The notes below the pieces were generated by a model, which saw only the letters and a program-made list of their open reading frames with translations, made no database searches and was not told the DNA's origin. Below are positions 11,396 through 23,010 of a DNA stretch of 64,000 bases, in pieces. A program made the position numbers and the translations under genes. The DNA is from Micrasema longulum (taxonomy: Eukaryota > Arthropoda > Insecta > Trichoptera > Brachycentridae), in the NCBI GenBank assembly GCA_022494885.1, contig JAGVSM010003671.1:1-64000 (forward strand), read 5' to 3'. Each line of letters begins with the position of its first letter. Within the stretch, counting starts at the first letter, position 1.

Positions 11396-12659
11396 ATTGA
11401 AACTTAAAGGTAACCGGTAAATGTACTAAGAAGTGATATTATTTCTTGGTAGTTGTTATAATATAATTTTAATTTAAAAAAAAAATGTTTTTGTACAACT
11501 GTCTCACAAATTGATATCTCTTCTAAGAAAAATATTCCGTTTCACTAATAGCTAGTTCACGCATAATAGATTGAGCGAGATAGATAACAGTTGCCGAAAT
11601 TACAAACAGCTGAGGTAAATTACATATTTATTACATTTATATATATTTTTAATCTTACTTTGTTACTCTAACTAACAATTTAACTCTGCAAAGCGTCCTT
11701 TTTATTATGAATAAATTTACAAAATATATCATTCAAAATGATAACGGATAGTGAAAGTGATAAAGAAATAATAGTACCTCGCCGAGAAACTCGGAGGCTT
11801 AGCAGCTGAACCTATTCCGAAAGTGAATTAGACAATAACGATATTTTTTAAGTGATAGTGATAATAATTAATAATATGACTCTTACGAAGAGCACGAAAT
11901 CGAAGAAGCTTTTTCTGAAGTATTTTTGGATCAATATCGAGCTGATATACCTCATTTACGTTTTGTTTGTAGAATAGTTTGTAGAATAGAGTTTTATAGT
12001 AATAATTACGTTTTGTTAGTAGAGTAATAATTACTACCTAATGAACAGCTAAAACGTTTTGATTTCTTATTACTGTGGGTACCCATTATAATAAATGAAC
12101 AAATGATTTTTTTTAATATTCAAACGTCCTAATTGACAATCATTAGGTTCTATGTTGAATTATTTTTATGTTTTATGGCTCTTTACTTATTTGTTTATAT
12201 TCTTAATTATGGGGTTTTCCGGTGATATAGGGACCTCACTAGATAAGAGTTTTTATATTAAAGGTAAAGTATTCAATTAGTTATTCATTACGGAAGTACA
12301 TCGATATTTTCGTAATCACTGAATCGGGTTTAATAGCGAGGAAAACACCGAATATAATTATTTTCCTCAAATGTCATATAAGTGATTAAAAATCTTACTA
12401 TTAACATTGATTTATTTTTTATTTCACTATTTCTGGAATGTAAAGAAGTTCACTGTTTCAGGTCCCGACTAGCTAGAAGTTTCCTGTGTTTAGACGTTTC
12501 TCTTTTCCTAAAAGCACTGCGAATTTAAACATCATAAGTAAATTTATAATGAGAATTTCATCAATTTTCGAAAATCATTTTCAAGAAACTTTGCTGTACA
12601 GTTTAATGCTTAAATTTTTACTGCGCGTAAGAAAATATTTTTTGTATTAAATTTTCCGT

Positions 12660-12715
12660 AGGCCTGAAAAAGGTACGAAACTAAATAATAACCCGTCGAA
12701 TAAGTAATGTTTATG
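12660..12715 (+). repeat. Penelope-associated module, copy 2 (eroded)
   Basis: 'CCTGAAAAAGGTACGAAAC' followed by 'CGTCGAATAAGTAATGTTT' lines up with the module at 4931-4980 (GAAACCGGTCGGATAAATAATG). The stem region is largely lost. Confidence 0.4.
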
Positions 12716-12874
12716 TTTTGAAAATGTTTTATACCACTGACGGTTAAGTGCAACAAGCAGTTCCCGAATTCATTTACCCTTTTGGGGATTATGACGTCAG
12801 CATCAGTCTAGTTAGAACTTTATGATAGGGATTAACAACAACGATATATCGTTGTTTAGCAGTATAAGGGTTAA

Positions 12875-14046
12875 TGTAGGACCATATTTTAGGGGCTCCT
12901 TAACTTATAACTCTTATACATTTCGTTTCGAGGTACTACATATTATTTATACGTAGTTGAAAATATTTCATTCTGAATAAATTAAGCGAACAAGTATTTT
13001 TTATGCAGGTCAATTAAATAAAAACAGTCATTCGTTAAACTTAATTCTTAGTGTTTTTGTGGCATAAAAAGTTCTCTTTATCTCATATGTTAAGTGATTT
13101 TTCTTTTGTTATATGTGATTCAAGGTATAACGAGTAGTTTCGATTTCAATGACTAACGCATATTTAGTTTTTACATTACAGGAACGCTTTAAATTTGATC
13201 AATGAGTTTACGAGCGTTCTTCAAGATTCTGTCAATTTTCTCACTGGATTTTCAGTGGAAACCATTGTAAACGCTCATTGTAAACGCTCATTGAAAACGT
13301 TAACATATTTTGTATTATATTTAATGTGAAGTGGTTTAAGTATGAAATTTAAGTGGTAATTAAAATTCTAAAAATTGGCACTAAAATTATTTTAATACGT
13401 TATTATTCTTTCAAAAAATGCCTGAACGAATTGCGGTAGAAGTTAACAAATCTCGGACTTCTGCTCTACTCTGGTGCAAAGTTCACGACACGAAGACTAT
13501 CGGATAATTATAAATTTAGAAATTATTATTTTTTTGTCACCTTGAAGATGTTTTGCAAAAATTAAGTTTTGCGAGGAGCATTCTGATTTTTTTTTTTAAT
13601 TATGATTTTTGCGATTAGTTCCTCGTGAATTCATTGAACTTGTGAATATAGAAAGATTTGCAGAAGGCCATTTGCACTCACGTAAAGCCGTTGGTATTAC
13701 CACTACCGGTGCTGGTTGGTATTATCTCCGTACAGATTATTTACCCTCCCGAGTGGTGTGAATTTGGATGTGTCGCAATGATCGTGGAGGTTCGAGGGGT
13801 CGGGGTCGGGAAGAAGGGAAGAAGGGATGAATTAAATATTGTTTGTATGAATGTTGAGTTCGCGGTGGAGAAGTGACAAGTTCAAGAGTCGAGTGATTAC
13901 TTTTGTGTTGAAGGGGAGTATTATATAGGTGGAATCTGAAGTCAACAGTTTAACTACAACTCGAAAAAGATTTACTTTAAATTGACTAATTTAATGTTTT
14001 ACTGCATATTCGCTATGAAATAAACTGTTTTTGAATATTTATAAAT
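12875..14046. other. No gene recognised; short 13-bp tandem repeat
   Basis: Unassigned. 'ATTGTAAACGCTC' occurs at 13264 and 13277, with a third partial copy at 13290. The 72-codon frame at 13658 has no recognisable domain. Confidence 0.4.
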
Positions 14047-15090
14047 GTGTCTGTGTTACATTCACGAGGAAAAGAAAAATTATTAATTTTGATTACAAAC
14101 TAAACAATAATGTACTAATGAGAAAGCACGAACTTAAAGATCTTGGGATTGTTTTAGACTCGAAACTGTTTTTTGAATCGCATATCAATAAAATTACCTC
14201 CAAAGCATTGAGCATGTTAGGTTTCATAATTCGAATGAGCAAACACTTTGATAAACCAAAGGCTCTAATTTCATTATATTATACGTTTTTCAGAAGCCAT
14301 TCGGAATACTCATCTCAGATTTGGAATCCCTAGTATGTCATTTATATAACAAGAATAAAAAATATTCAAAACAAATTTATTAAGTACCTAAAATACAAAA
14401 CCAGTATTTCTTATGTATCAACTCTCAGTGCCTCCACCTTCCATGGAATCACTTCTCTACAATACCGCCGAGTGTGTGCGGACAACTACTGCTTCACAAA
14501 ATTATGACAGGAATAGTTGACTGTACAGAACTACTTAGTTTAGTAACAATACATATGCCAGCCAGGATTTGTAGACGGTACCACCTGTTTCATGTACCAA
14601 TAAGTAAAACAGGGTATGTTAAAAAGGCTTTTTTTCGTAGGACTTTTTCAGTGTACAATACAAAATTTAAAGATATACATTACACAAACATCACTCTGTC
14701 AGATTTAAAATTTACACTAAAAATGCATTATGTAACTTGGTAGACATAATAATAATAAATATGTACATCTCCCTTCCCCTCCTTATCCTTTCTTCAAACA
14801 TTCTTTAATTTACAATAACTTACTTTTCTTTAAAAAAAAAATTAAAATTCTTTGATTATTGAAAAATATTTACGAGTACATGAAAATAACATTTTTATAT
14901 GTATAAATTTATTTAATATGTTGTATATTTTCTTTACTAACTTTGTATACTTTGTGGAAATCTGTTATAAGTTCTGAGTTTATACACTATCTCTGTTTGT
15001 TTACTATAAATATGTATGTAGAACTGTTGGTTTCCAAAATGAAATAAAATTTTTAAAAATTGAGATAAAAATAAAAATAAAATAAAATAT
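14047..15090 (+). pseudogene. LINE family C, reverse-transcriptase C-terminus and 3' end
   Basis: Begins mid reverse transcriptase at 'FTRKRKIINFDYKLN', then 'KDLGIVLDSKLFFESHIN' and 'YYTFFRSHSEYSSQIWNP', which match the thumb region of the LINE-B protein at 50 kb at recognisable distance. A stop at about 14332 and a frame change are followed by 'FHVPISKTGYVKKAFFRRT' and an end at 14743. The 3' UTR runs to an A-rich tail at 15060-15090. Related to but distinct from LINE-B. Confidence 0.8.
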
Positions 15091-15510
15091 TGAACTTTTT
15101 TGGAAAAAAAAAACATTAAAAATCTGATCCAAGAGTTTTTAAACATTTTTATATCATAGTGGAATACTTTTGTTATCTTATCAAGTGTTCTATATTTTGA
15201 TGATCAAAGCTATGTCCACCGACGCGACTGGAGTAGTCCTCTTCTGAAATTTTGCTCTTATAATTCTTTGAACATACGAGTATAATATGTAAGACTGACC
15301 ATGCACTGAATTACTATTCCGTAATAATTTACCGTGAGTATATAAGTATAAAGTTGCGCAGATACTTGAACAGAGAAGGAACTTCGGGCATTGTCTGGTC
15401 ATCAATAAGAAAATTACCATTCGTGGGTTCGCGATAATATTTATGTCGTCTCTATCCATCTACGATAAACATCTACGAATGTAAGATAAAGTTACATAAA
15501 TGTATTAGAT
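15091..15510. other. No gene recognised
   Basis: Unassigned AT-rich stretch between the LINE-C tail and the GC-rich patch that follows. Confidence 0.4.
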
Positions 15511-15711
15511 CTATTCTGAATGAATCGCCTTCGGATTGTGGCCGGATGTGGCTGTAGGATTGTAACGACAGCGTTCGTTGGCCGCGCCGCCGCCGCGCCG
15601 GTTCCAACTCCAGTCGGCCTTTGATTCGGCGGTTCCGCGACTGCCTCCACCCCCGGGTGCGGTCGGTGGAGGGGGAAGAGGAGGCGGTTTGTTGACACGC
15701 AAATCAGCCAT
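15511..15711 (-). CDS. Possible short coding exon, proline/glycine rich (unrecognised)
   Basis: A 66-codon minus-strand frame in a GC-rich patch that contrasts with its AT-rich surroundings. It starts 'MADLRVNKPPPLPPPPTAPG', continues with glycine and asparagine-rich sequence ('NRRGGGAANERCRYNP') and ends at 15511. The start sits in GACGTATGG, acceptable as an initiation context, and 'TTTTATTTAG' lies about 45 bases upstream on that strand. I do not recognise the protein. I found no strong GTRAGT splice donor, and the overlapping minus frame at 15492-15698 is also open, so this may be non-coding GC-rich 5' sequence. Nothing nearby supports a gene. Confidence 0.2.
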   Translation of the reverse strand: MADLRVNKPPPLPPPPTAPGGGGSRGTAESKADWSWNRRGGGAANERCRYNPTATSGHNPKAIHSE

Positions 15712-15714
15712 ACG

Positions 15715-17324
15715 TCAGAAGCGCCCCGAGAACGGAACAGGGTGAACTAAATAAAAGGGGTAGAAGTCGAGCAACAATGCCTTTTGATACACGCTAATGT
15801 ATACAAAATACAAAGACCCGCATGGTTAACCCATTCAATCCCGTTACAATATTCTCGGAAACGATACAAAACGAGAATTCTGACGATTTTCCAAACGTAT
15901 ATATACAAACATTCGTCTGATACAAAGGTTCTCAAATTTATTTCGCCCACCGCCTACTTTGAGAATGAAAAAAATTTCAGAGCCCCAAAGTTTTTACACT
16001 TACCATCTGGTGCGCATCTTAGGAACAGTTACTGCGCCTATCGTTCTCAAACGTGCCATATCCGTCTTTACAAGTTAAAAACAAATTGAAGTCTACCTAC
16101 CCCCTTCTCTTCGTTTCGCTCGCCAAAACTTGAACTTTTTGCAACAAAAAGTAATCATCATACAGGAATATATTCCTTAGGTGCGTTCCAGGAGGGGGTA
16201 GATTTATACGCCTTTTCCAGGGAAAATACCGTAAATTCAGCGCGCACCGACAAAAATAATAAAATATAATCAAGCAATTACTTGTTTACATCATGTGACC
16301 GAATTCGGACCGAGCAATTTAGAACGAGCACCGATAATCCTGTCTCGTTGTTTAATAAAATCTTGTTAGAATTTAATTGCTCCAAACTCGGCACCCGGTC
16401 TGAGAAAGCCATGATAAATTAAATATAAACTGGATAGAAAACAGCCACCGCTCCCCTAGACTGCCTCGATCCCCCTAACTTTCTCCGGGCCTGTACCGCC
16501 CGCGAGGAGGCGTTATCGTCCACCTTGAGAGAGACCGGTCCGACTAATATGGGTATGTATAACTTTAGTCAAGGAAAATGATAGGTACATTGTAAGTACG
16601 TATGTCTAGTATCACCCGGGTGGCGTATATCTTTATATGGTCTTGTTGAACTTAACACATAAAATATCTAATTAATTACCTACTTTTGTTATTATTTTAT
16701 ACCTGTATTCCAATAATAATATTTTAATAAATGATCATGCTCGCACTCTCGAAGCAACAAAAATACAGTGATTCAGTGAAGTTTTGATTTTTCTCTCGTA
16801 TTTTTTTAAAATAATAAGTTAGCAATTTTCAAGTTAAACTTTTCAGAATTATTTTCGTTTTCTACTTTTAACTTATGATACCATCATTTTTGTAAATTTT
16901 GCTCACGGAATGGACATGGAACTTAGAATGTCCATTTGCTCAAACATGTAAATGTACACATTATTTCCATATTTCAGCAAATAAAACCATCGCGCCGTTT
17001 CTCCGTATGGGTTGGCATAGAGATCACCCTGCCTTTGCACACAGACTTCGCTTCCTCTACTTTCATACATCTTCTCATACACGCGTATAGCTATTTTGGT
17101 ACAACATATGAAAATACGGATAAAACAACACGAATGTTTCACTCTTCGACCACTTTTTATATAGCAATATGGCTGTTGCATGATACACATTTCTGTGACT
17201 AGGTGGATGAAAAATACAGTTCTGTGTGTGAAATACAACCAGAACCCTAGACGAGTGTTTTTTTTTACTCGATGACTGCTCTCGGGTAAAGATCCTAAAT
17301 AAGGAAATCGATCGGAAATAAGTT
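15715..17324. other. No gene recognised; 'TTAACCCATTCAATCCCG' noted
   Basis: Unassigned. At 15824 'TTAACCCATTCAATCCCG' resembles a piggyBac-type end (TTAA plus CCC) but I found no partner end. GC-rich sequence at 16440-16545 has no frame I can assign. The overlapping frames at 16903-17238 are unsupported. Confidence 0.35.
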
Positions 17325-17606
17325 CACCTCGTTGCGAAGTAGTGAGCGCATTTGCCTATCATTTTCGAGGTCCGAGATTCGATTCTTGGCAAGGTGGACG
17401 TAAAATATTGATTTTACAGGTTATATATGGCAATATGGCAATTTGGAAATGTGTCAATATTTTATTGTTTCTAGACTGGCATCTGAAGCGTAAGACTGAT
17501 CACCTTACCTTCAAACAACCGATGATTGAAATACGCTACATTTAATTTACCAATGCAGCGCCCTGTGCACCACAAGGAGTGGACCGGGAAATGATGAGGA
17601 TGATAC
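17325..17606 (+). repeat. SINE S2 copy, near full length, plus strand
   Basis: The tRNA-Gly-like head has 'GCGCATTTGCCTATC' and a B box 'GATTCGATTCTTGG' (17377-17390). The body has 'GACTGGCATCTGAAGCGTAA', 'GATTGAAATACGCTACATTT' and 'ACCAATGCAGCGCCCTGTGC', and the end is an ATGATGAGGATGAT run. Confidence 0.85.
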
Positions 17607-17634
17607 ATATTTCAACAAGAGAAGTTAAGCCTTT

Positions 17635-17990
17635 GACCCGCGTCAGTTTAAGTCATTGAACGCTTTGTTATTGTGCTCATGTTTAAACATCCGTATTTAT
17701 TTAATTAAGTTTTCATTTTTTTAATTCTTTTTCTCGATCCAATCGGTTTTATGAATACAATACTCGTACATTTTGAGTTGATATTATTTTAATCCTCTAC
17801 ATAAATAAAGCTTTTTTGATAAAATTGACCGGCGTCAAATTCAGTAATTTAACGCATTGTTATTCTGCTCATATTTAAACATCTGTATTTCTTTATTTTT
17901 TCAATCCATTTTCAAATTCTGTTTCTCGATCCAATTGGTTTAATCAACACAGTACATGTTTAGACGATATTATGTTTAGTCTCTTCTGCC
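17635..17990 (+). repeat. Old tandem duplication, unit about 191 bp
   Basis: 17635-17805 and 17826-17990 share ordered blocks: 'GACC.GCGTCA', 'TTGTTATT.TGCTCAT.TTTA', 'AACATC.GTATTT', 'TTTCTCGATCCAAT.GGTTT'. Function unknown. Confidence 0.65.
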
Positions 17991-18028
17991 ACCTGCCACC
18001 TGCCACCTGCCACCTGCCACCTGCCACC
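17987..18028 (+). repeat. Minisatellite (TGCCACC)6
   Basis: Six perfect head-to-tail copies of the heptamer TGCCACC. It begins exactly at the end of the 191-bp duplication. Confidence 0.95.
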
Positions 18029-18304
18029 ACTGTCGCCATCACACTGCGGGCAGAAAAGATGGACTACTACGCGCATCTGTCCTGTGATCGTCTCTAGCAT
18101 TTCCAACACTCATATTTCTTGTTATTCATGGCCTTCGGTTGTGTTCACTTTAGGCATGACCATACTAAACAATTTGGTAACCCTGATCATGCCACTTCGT
18201 TCTCTGTCGTCCTCGTCCTACGATACCATTCATTACCGCCATACATATATATTTTTTACCATTCTTTTTTTCATTGATATGTTTTTTTTTTTTAAGGAAT
18301 AACC

Positions 18305-18500
18305 CGCTAAGCCTCCGTTTTTGAGGCTTGTCAGCAGGTGGGATAGAGGGGATATGGAAGGACGTTATGAAAAATACACCACAACACCCAGACCAATTGA
18401 GAAAAAATCTTTCTTCGATTTTTTTTCTTGCAATTGGCGGGAATCGAACCCGCGACGCCAGTTTCACAGTTGGCCGTCTTACCAACTGCGCCACGGCATC
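18305..18500 (-). repeat. SINE S1 copy (tRNA-His-like head), minus strand
   Basis: The minus-strand head (18429-18500) has an A box from 'TGGCGCAGTTGG' and a B box 'GGTTCGATTCC' (18440-18450). The anticodon-loop position reads CTGTGAA, giving GTG (His). The body ends at the low-coordinate side in a hairpin, AAGCCTC..GAGGCTT (18309-18329). The second copy at 33731 has the same parts. Confidence 0.85.
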
Positions 18501-19479
18501 TCAGTGACTCAATTATGTCTATCTCAAATTTGCCTTTTCGCCTGATTTCACTATTCTACATTCATCTCTGTTAAATACATTTTTTTTACTCGAATAATTT
18601 ACATTATAGGTACATCAAAATAGTTTTTAATAGTTCACACTACGGTGGACATAAAAATCTGTTCTCACGGAGAGGAAAATGAGCGAATTTATTTATCGTT
18701 TATTCCGAGTATTTGAAAATATGCTGGGTCCTCATTCCACCCGCAGGAAACAGATCATCCAATGTTTTATTTCATCCATATCTCGAGCCTTCTCTGCATT
18801 TTTTGTATTAAGGGCACATCACCCGCGCGTGGGAAAAAAAATTTCGTCAAAATGGTTCCAGACTACTAACGCATACAATTGCAATTTTTGAACACACACT
18901 GTTTCACGTTGCACCAAGGGTCACATGGATTCTTACTTGGCAAATTAATTATTTCTAACTCAGAATAAAGTTGGATTACCCTCATCATTTAAATACTTAT
19001 ACCTTCGAAAATTAAATTATATAATCGTTCTCTTATCGAGTTTTCACATTTAATTACAAAAAAAACGTATATATTTTTCAAAATAAAATCATACAAAGAT
19101 TCAGTTAAAAATTGATTCGTTTTCAATTTTCTTATTACATCCTATTTATATTTAAGCACATAGACATTTTTAAGCAACAAAGCATTTTTCATTTTAATGC
19201 GTAGTTAATTTACATGATTCATTTTACGATAAACTTACACAAGAACATATAGATAATTACGGTCTCCAATTCCAAGAAAACACACAACAATAGAGATAGA
19301 TGTATTTATGTATTCAGTTTTCACTTTTGCGTGACCGAAAGAAAAATAAGAAAACATCGCTTTATTAAGAATTATTTAATCAAAATAATGTTTAAAAAAA
19401 TATATCGTTTACAGGGGATTTTTTTAAACAATGAAATAAAAGAAAACATATATTTGATAAACCTGTATAACTATCATTC
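18501..19479. other. No gene recognised
   Basis: Unassigned AT-rich DNA. The frames at 18679 and 19331 are uninformative. Confidence 0.4.
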
Positions 19480-19560
19480 ATGCAAAAGTAACAGAAGGCT
19501 TATCCTGTGCATCCTCCCAAGTCAGGTTCGCATCCCGTAGTTAATATATATAAACTATGA
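19480..19560 (-). repeat. RTE-type LINE tail fragment (short)
   Basis: 'TCCTCCCAAGTCAGGTTCGC' (19509-19528), followed by 'ATATATAAACTATGACT', matches the block at 37190-37230 in the same order. On the minus strand it encodes 'LTWED', which occurs near the end of RTE-type LINE proteins. Confidence 0.4.
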
Positions 19561-20339
19561 CTATCGACTCCGTTTGATAACAGTTGTCACCGGAGTTTGC
19601 TGTGTCCGTTCTCTTATTTCTTCACCCACTACAAAGTCAAACCGCGGCAAAATAATTATAAGAAATATATTCTAGAAATGAAGTATTTTGGTGTTTTTGA
19701 TACTGATGAGGCCCCACGATTCATATCCATAGAGCTGAATAGTGGGTGTTATTCAGGCGTTATATAGGCGGCATTTGATTTTTACAGAGTGAATATCAGA
19801 TCTCTAGACCGTTTTCATTCTATTGCTATTCCAAGTCTCAATCCCATCTTTTTTGAAAACTCCCATTTTCCATAACACATAATTTTAGATATTTGAAACT
19901 TTCAACTCTTTCGATGATTGTTTAAATATATGTATATAACGTGTATATTTTTGCATAGTATCGCATCTTTGTACGATGAAAGTCCGTTAGAAAAAGAAGG
20001 CCTGTAAACCTTTGCAATATTTTATATTCTATATTATTAAATAAATTACATACCTGTTTTTACGAAGGATGTGAAGAAGTCTCAAATGCTGTTTGCTTCT
20101 TCTTTTCTGAATTATGTTTCTAAGATTCCCCATTGTGCGATTTGTTGTATATGTATATAAAAATACCGTTTTTTTTTTGTTTGAAAAAGGTTGCGTGGAC
20201 TCAGTATCAGAGACGTCCACCGTCCTCGGCGTATGGAACGTGAATAAATCGACATTTGTAATCTGGCTTTTTTATATGAAGATTTATATAGGATTTTTAC
20301 ACCCTTAAAATGGCGATAGTTTATATGATATAATGACCC

Positions 20340-20640
20340 AACAAAACGTATTTTTGAAAAAAAACGAGATATTGAGCCTTAGAAAAGAATTTCAGCATTA
20401 CAATAAACTAAAAAATAAGGTCGTACCATATTTACAAATACGTTAAATATCTATTCGAAAAATGACTGTTTTCGGTGATTTCATAATCTTTGAGATTTTT
20501 TTTTACTAATTTACAAGATAAAAATGAAAAACCAAAAGATGTTGAGCCCTAGAAAAAAGTTTGAATTTTGACAATATATTTTTAGATTTTGGCTAGGACT
20601 ACTACAAATACTTTAAATATCCCATCGAAATATCACATTT
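20340..20640 (+). repeat. Old tandem duplication, unit about 175 bp
   Basis: 'GATATTGAGCCTTAGAAAA' near 20364 and 'GATGTTGAGCCCTAGAAAA' near 20539 begin two copies, each ending in a block like 'ACAAATAC.TTAAATATC...TCGAAA'. Non-coding. Confidence 0.55.
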
Positions 20641-20984
20641 GAGCATTTTATGAAGAATGAAGAATGGGTACGCTGTTTTATTTGTCGACGAAATTGAGAG
20701 TTTTATGCTGAAAGTGGTACTCTAATTTGCGAAGAGATTCACATGATAACCGGTGTATTTTCAATTTCTTATTTTCCACCATTGACCTTTTATTTTCTAA
20801 TTAAAATAAACCCGAGTCCCGGTTTACTTTTATGGCTACGAACCAGCACGCGAGTTTGACGTTTACACGGCTGATGTCGGATATTTAATAGTAAAGTTAT
20901 TCTTTCTTATGATCGTACTGTAATTACAAAAGCTACGTTCATTCGCTTATGTCATCTCGTTACAAATATCATACTTCTATTTGC

Positions 20985-21216
20985 GCCTAGGGCACTGCAT
21001 TTGCATATCAATGGCAGTATATTTTGATTAATTTTTTGGTACACGAATGATAGACAATCAGTCTTACTCTTCAGTTGCCATTTCAGGAACGAGAAATATT
21101 ACAATGTTAAAACATATTTTTAAATAAATATTTTAAACAACTATGTCAGGATTTGAACCCGAGACCTCTCGCACGGTAGGCAAACTTGCTGACCGTAAGA
21201 CAAGGAGGCGGATAAT
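20985..21216 (-). repeat. SINE S2 copy, minus strand, decayed
   Basis: The head (21139-21216) carries a B box as 'GGATTTGAACCC' on the plus strand and 'CGGTAGGCAAACTTGCTGACC'-type anticodon and D arms. The body keeps 'TAGGGCACTGCATTTG' (20989-21004) and 'CAATCAGTCTTAC'. The CAT tail is lost. Confidence 0.7.
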
Positions 21217-22224
21217 TATTATTTAGAAGGCTTAACCCTTAGCTCCCTGACGGTATAAATTTGTCCAGATGTAAAATAACTCTCGTATCTCTTACTTGAT
21301 AATGAATTTGATGTAACTAATCACTTTCAATACTTATTTTGACATTTTTTATTAGTTTCGGCCATTTTGAAGAAATAAGTTCCAAAAACTGACTCCGGGA
21401 GATCATTTTTGCGTAGAGCTTTTCCCCGTTCGGTACGCCAATCCCTCATCTGCACCAAACGGTGCATACCGCTCACGAAGTCGAGATAAATAATCAGCCT
21501 CACGTTTCTCTACCCAGAACTAACCAATATTTCAAATTTACTCCATTTTACTATAAATGTAAGTCGCTCATTGTGTAATTGTATTTATTCACATAATTTC
21601 CTCAGAGAATTTTCGCAAATCCAGAATTTGATGAAATAACATTTCGATTTCCGTATTCAGTTTATGATCATGCCCATTGATTGTAAAGAAATGTAAGTAT
21701 TATAATGAAAGAACCGATGTATTAAGATACTTAAAATACAAATTAATGCTATACATTTTTAGGAATTACTTAGATAAAGTAGATTCTTTAGGCTTTTGTA
21801 GAATATTTGACGTTTGGATTTGCATCCGTCTACCTCTGGGGTACAGATTTATTCCGAGCATTTTCATTTTCTTTATAATTAATTGACCAATCTAAATGAC
21901 GTATGAAAGACTTTTCAGACATCTTTTATATTTTGCCGTTAGGTTGTACAACTCATTTTAAACTGGATTTTTACATTTTTATCAACTTATTTTTTTGCAT
22001 ACATACGACTTAATCAAATATATTATTATTTTACGGAATTGACTTAACTTTTTTCAATTTTTTTTTTATATTGACTATTGTAATATTTTCAACCATAATT
22101 ATTTCTTCAAATGATTTGTTTTAGTGTAATCAACTTATATGGAAATTTTATGCTAAATATTTGATCCTGTAAAACAATCATACAAAACACCTTTTGATAC
22201 CTGATTCAACTTGGAATTATGCAT
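21217..22224. other. No gene recognised; piggyBac-like 'TTAACCCTTAGC' at 21233
   Basis: 'TTAACCCTTAGCTCCCTGAC' at 21233-21252 looks like another piggyBac-type end, but no partner was found. 'GCACCAAACGGTGC' (21456-21469) is a short hairpin like the S2 3' hairpin. Confidence 0.35.
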
Positions 22225-23010
22225 TTTTTTTGTTATTTTTATTTCAGATCTTTTTATTCTTTACTTATTTTTATTTGGGAAAAAAACAACAGTTTGTACA
22301 TAAATTGTATACAGAAAATAAGACTATCTATAAACAAAAATTGTGAAAATAGTCAATATAAATTTTCCACAGTGGTGTAATCTATTGATTAAGTACATTA
22401 TCGGTATAAAAATAAAAGAAATTAACAATTTAGAAATGTTAGGCACTTAGAACTTACAAAAAAAAAATACGTATATTTACACACAGTAGTAAAAATAAAG
22501 TAAATAGAAACAAGATAAATTTAAATTTAAAGAATAAGAAAAGAAAAAAAGTTATTTATAAATAATTTAAGAGGTACAAAATAAATTAATAAACATACGA
22601 GTACACACATAATTACTGACATCTTTTAACTTAACGGGGGGACTGTCTATAAGGAATCTTCTATATTTTAAATAGGAGAGATGAAAAATGTCTGCGTGAC
22701 CGGAGAGAACAGTATTATAGTAATGACATGCTCTAAAGAAAAAGTCGTTTTTCCTTGAGTTAGTCATAGGTAATGGCAAATTAAATGTAGTATGGAGTCT
22801 TGTTCTGTTGGGTACAAGATACTCTAAAGAACTTGTAAGTAAAGGGCAGTCTACGACTTTGTTTTCTAGCTTAAACAGAAATATTTGATCTGCAATCACT
22901 CTTCTATACTCCAGAGTTGAATCGAATTTGGTGTACAGTGAAATTTATATTTTTTTAAATTTATGAATTTCTTCTGTATCCTTTATATCCTCTATATCTT
23001 TTATGTCCTT
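22225..23010 (-). pseudogene. LINE (B/C-related) reverse-transcriptase C-terminus, minus strand
   Basis: Minus strand from 22940: 'FDSTLEYRRVIADQIFLFKL', then 'VDCPLLTSSLEYLVPNR' and 'FFFRACHYYNTVLSGHADIF'. These blocks match the C-terminal layout of LINE-B ('RRLRYDLIFLFKI', 'VDSPYLLQN', 'RTCRNYN....DIF'). The clean frame covers 22567-22899 and stops in 'NLFCTS'. Upstream (22940-23010) is eroded. The 3' UTR probably reaches the T-rich stretch near 22225. It is an older subfamily than LINE-B. Confidence 0.7.

Larger units (their letters stand above)
10607..12870 (+). mobile_element. piggyBac-like DNA transposon, internally deleted and interrupted
   Basis: Both ends are flanked by TTAA (10603-10606 and 12871-12874), the obligate piggyBac target duplication. 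The termini are 'CCCTTACGCTGC' on the left and 'CCCTTATACTGC' read inward from the right, matching the CCCTTTGC-type ends common in piggyBac-like elements. Inside, 11738 starts 'MITDSESDKEIIVPRRETRR' followed by acidic 'YDSYEEHEIEEAFSEVFL', like the acidic N-terminus of these transposases, with stops. No catalytic domain remains. A 100-bp segment is present twice in direct order (10733-10840 and 11517-11620). Repeat H (11033-11395) and a Penelope-type module (12660) lie inside. Confidence 0.7.

Noticed and set aside
15824..15841. piggyBac-type element starting TTAACCC
   Set aside because: No matching inward CCC..TTAA end within several kb; a single short motif is not enough.
18429..18500. Functional tRNA-His gene
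   Set aside because: The B box and anticodon look good, but the acceptor stem does not pair and the sequence continues into a SINE body repeated at 33.7 kb.
21233..21252. Second piggyBac-type end
   Set aside because: As above, no partner terminus and no transposase remnant nearby.
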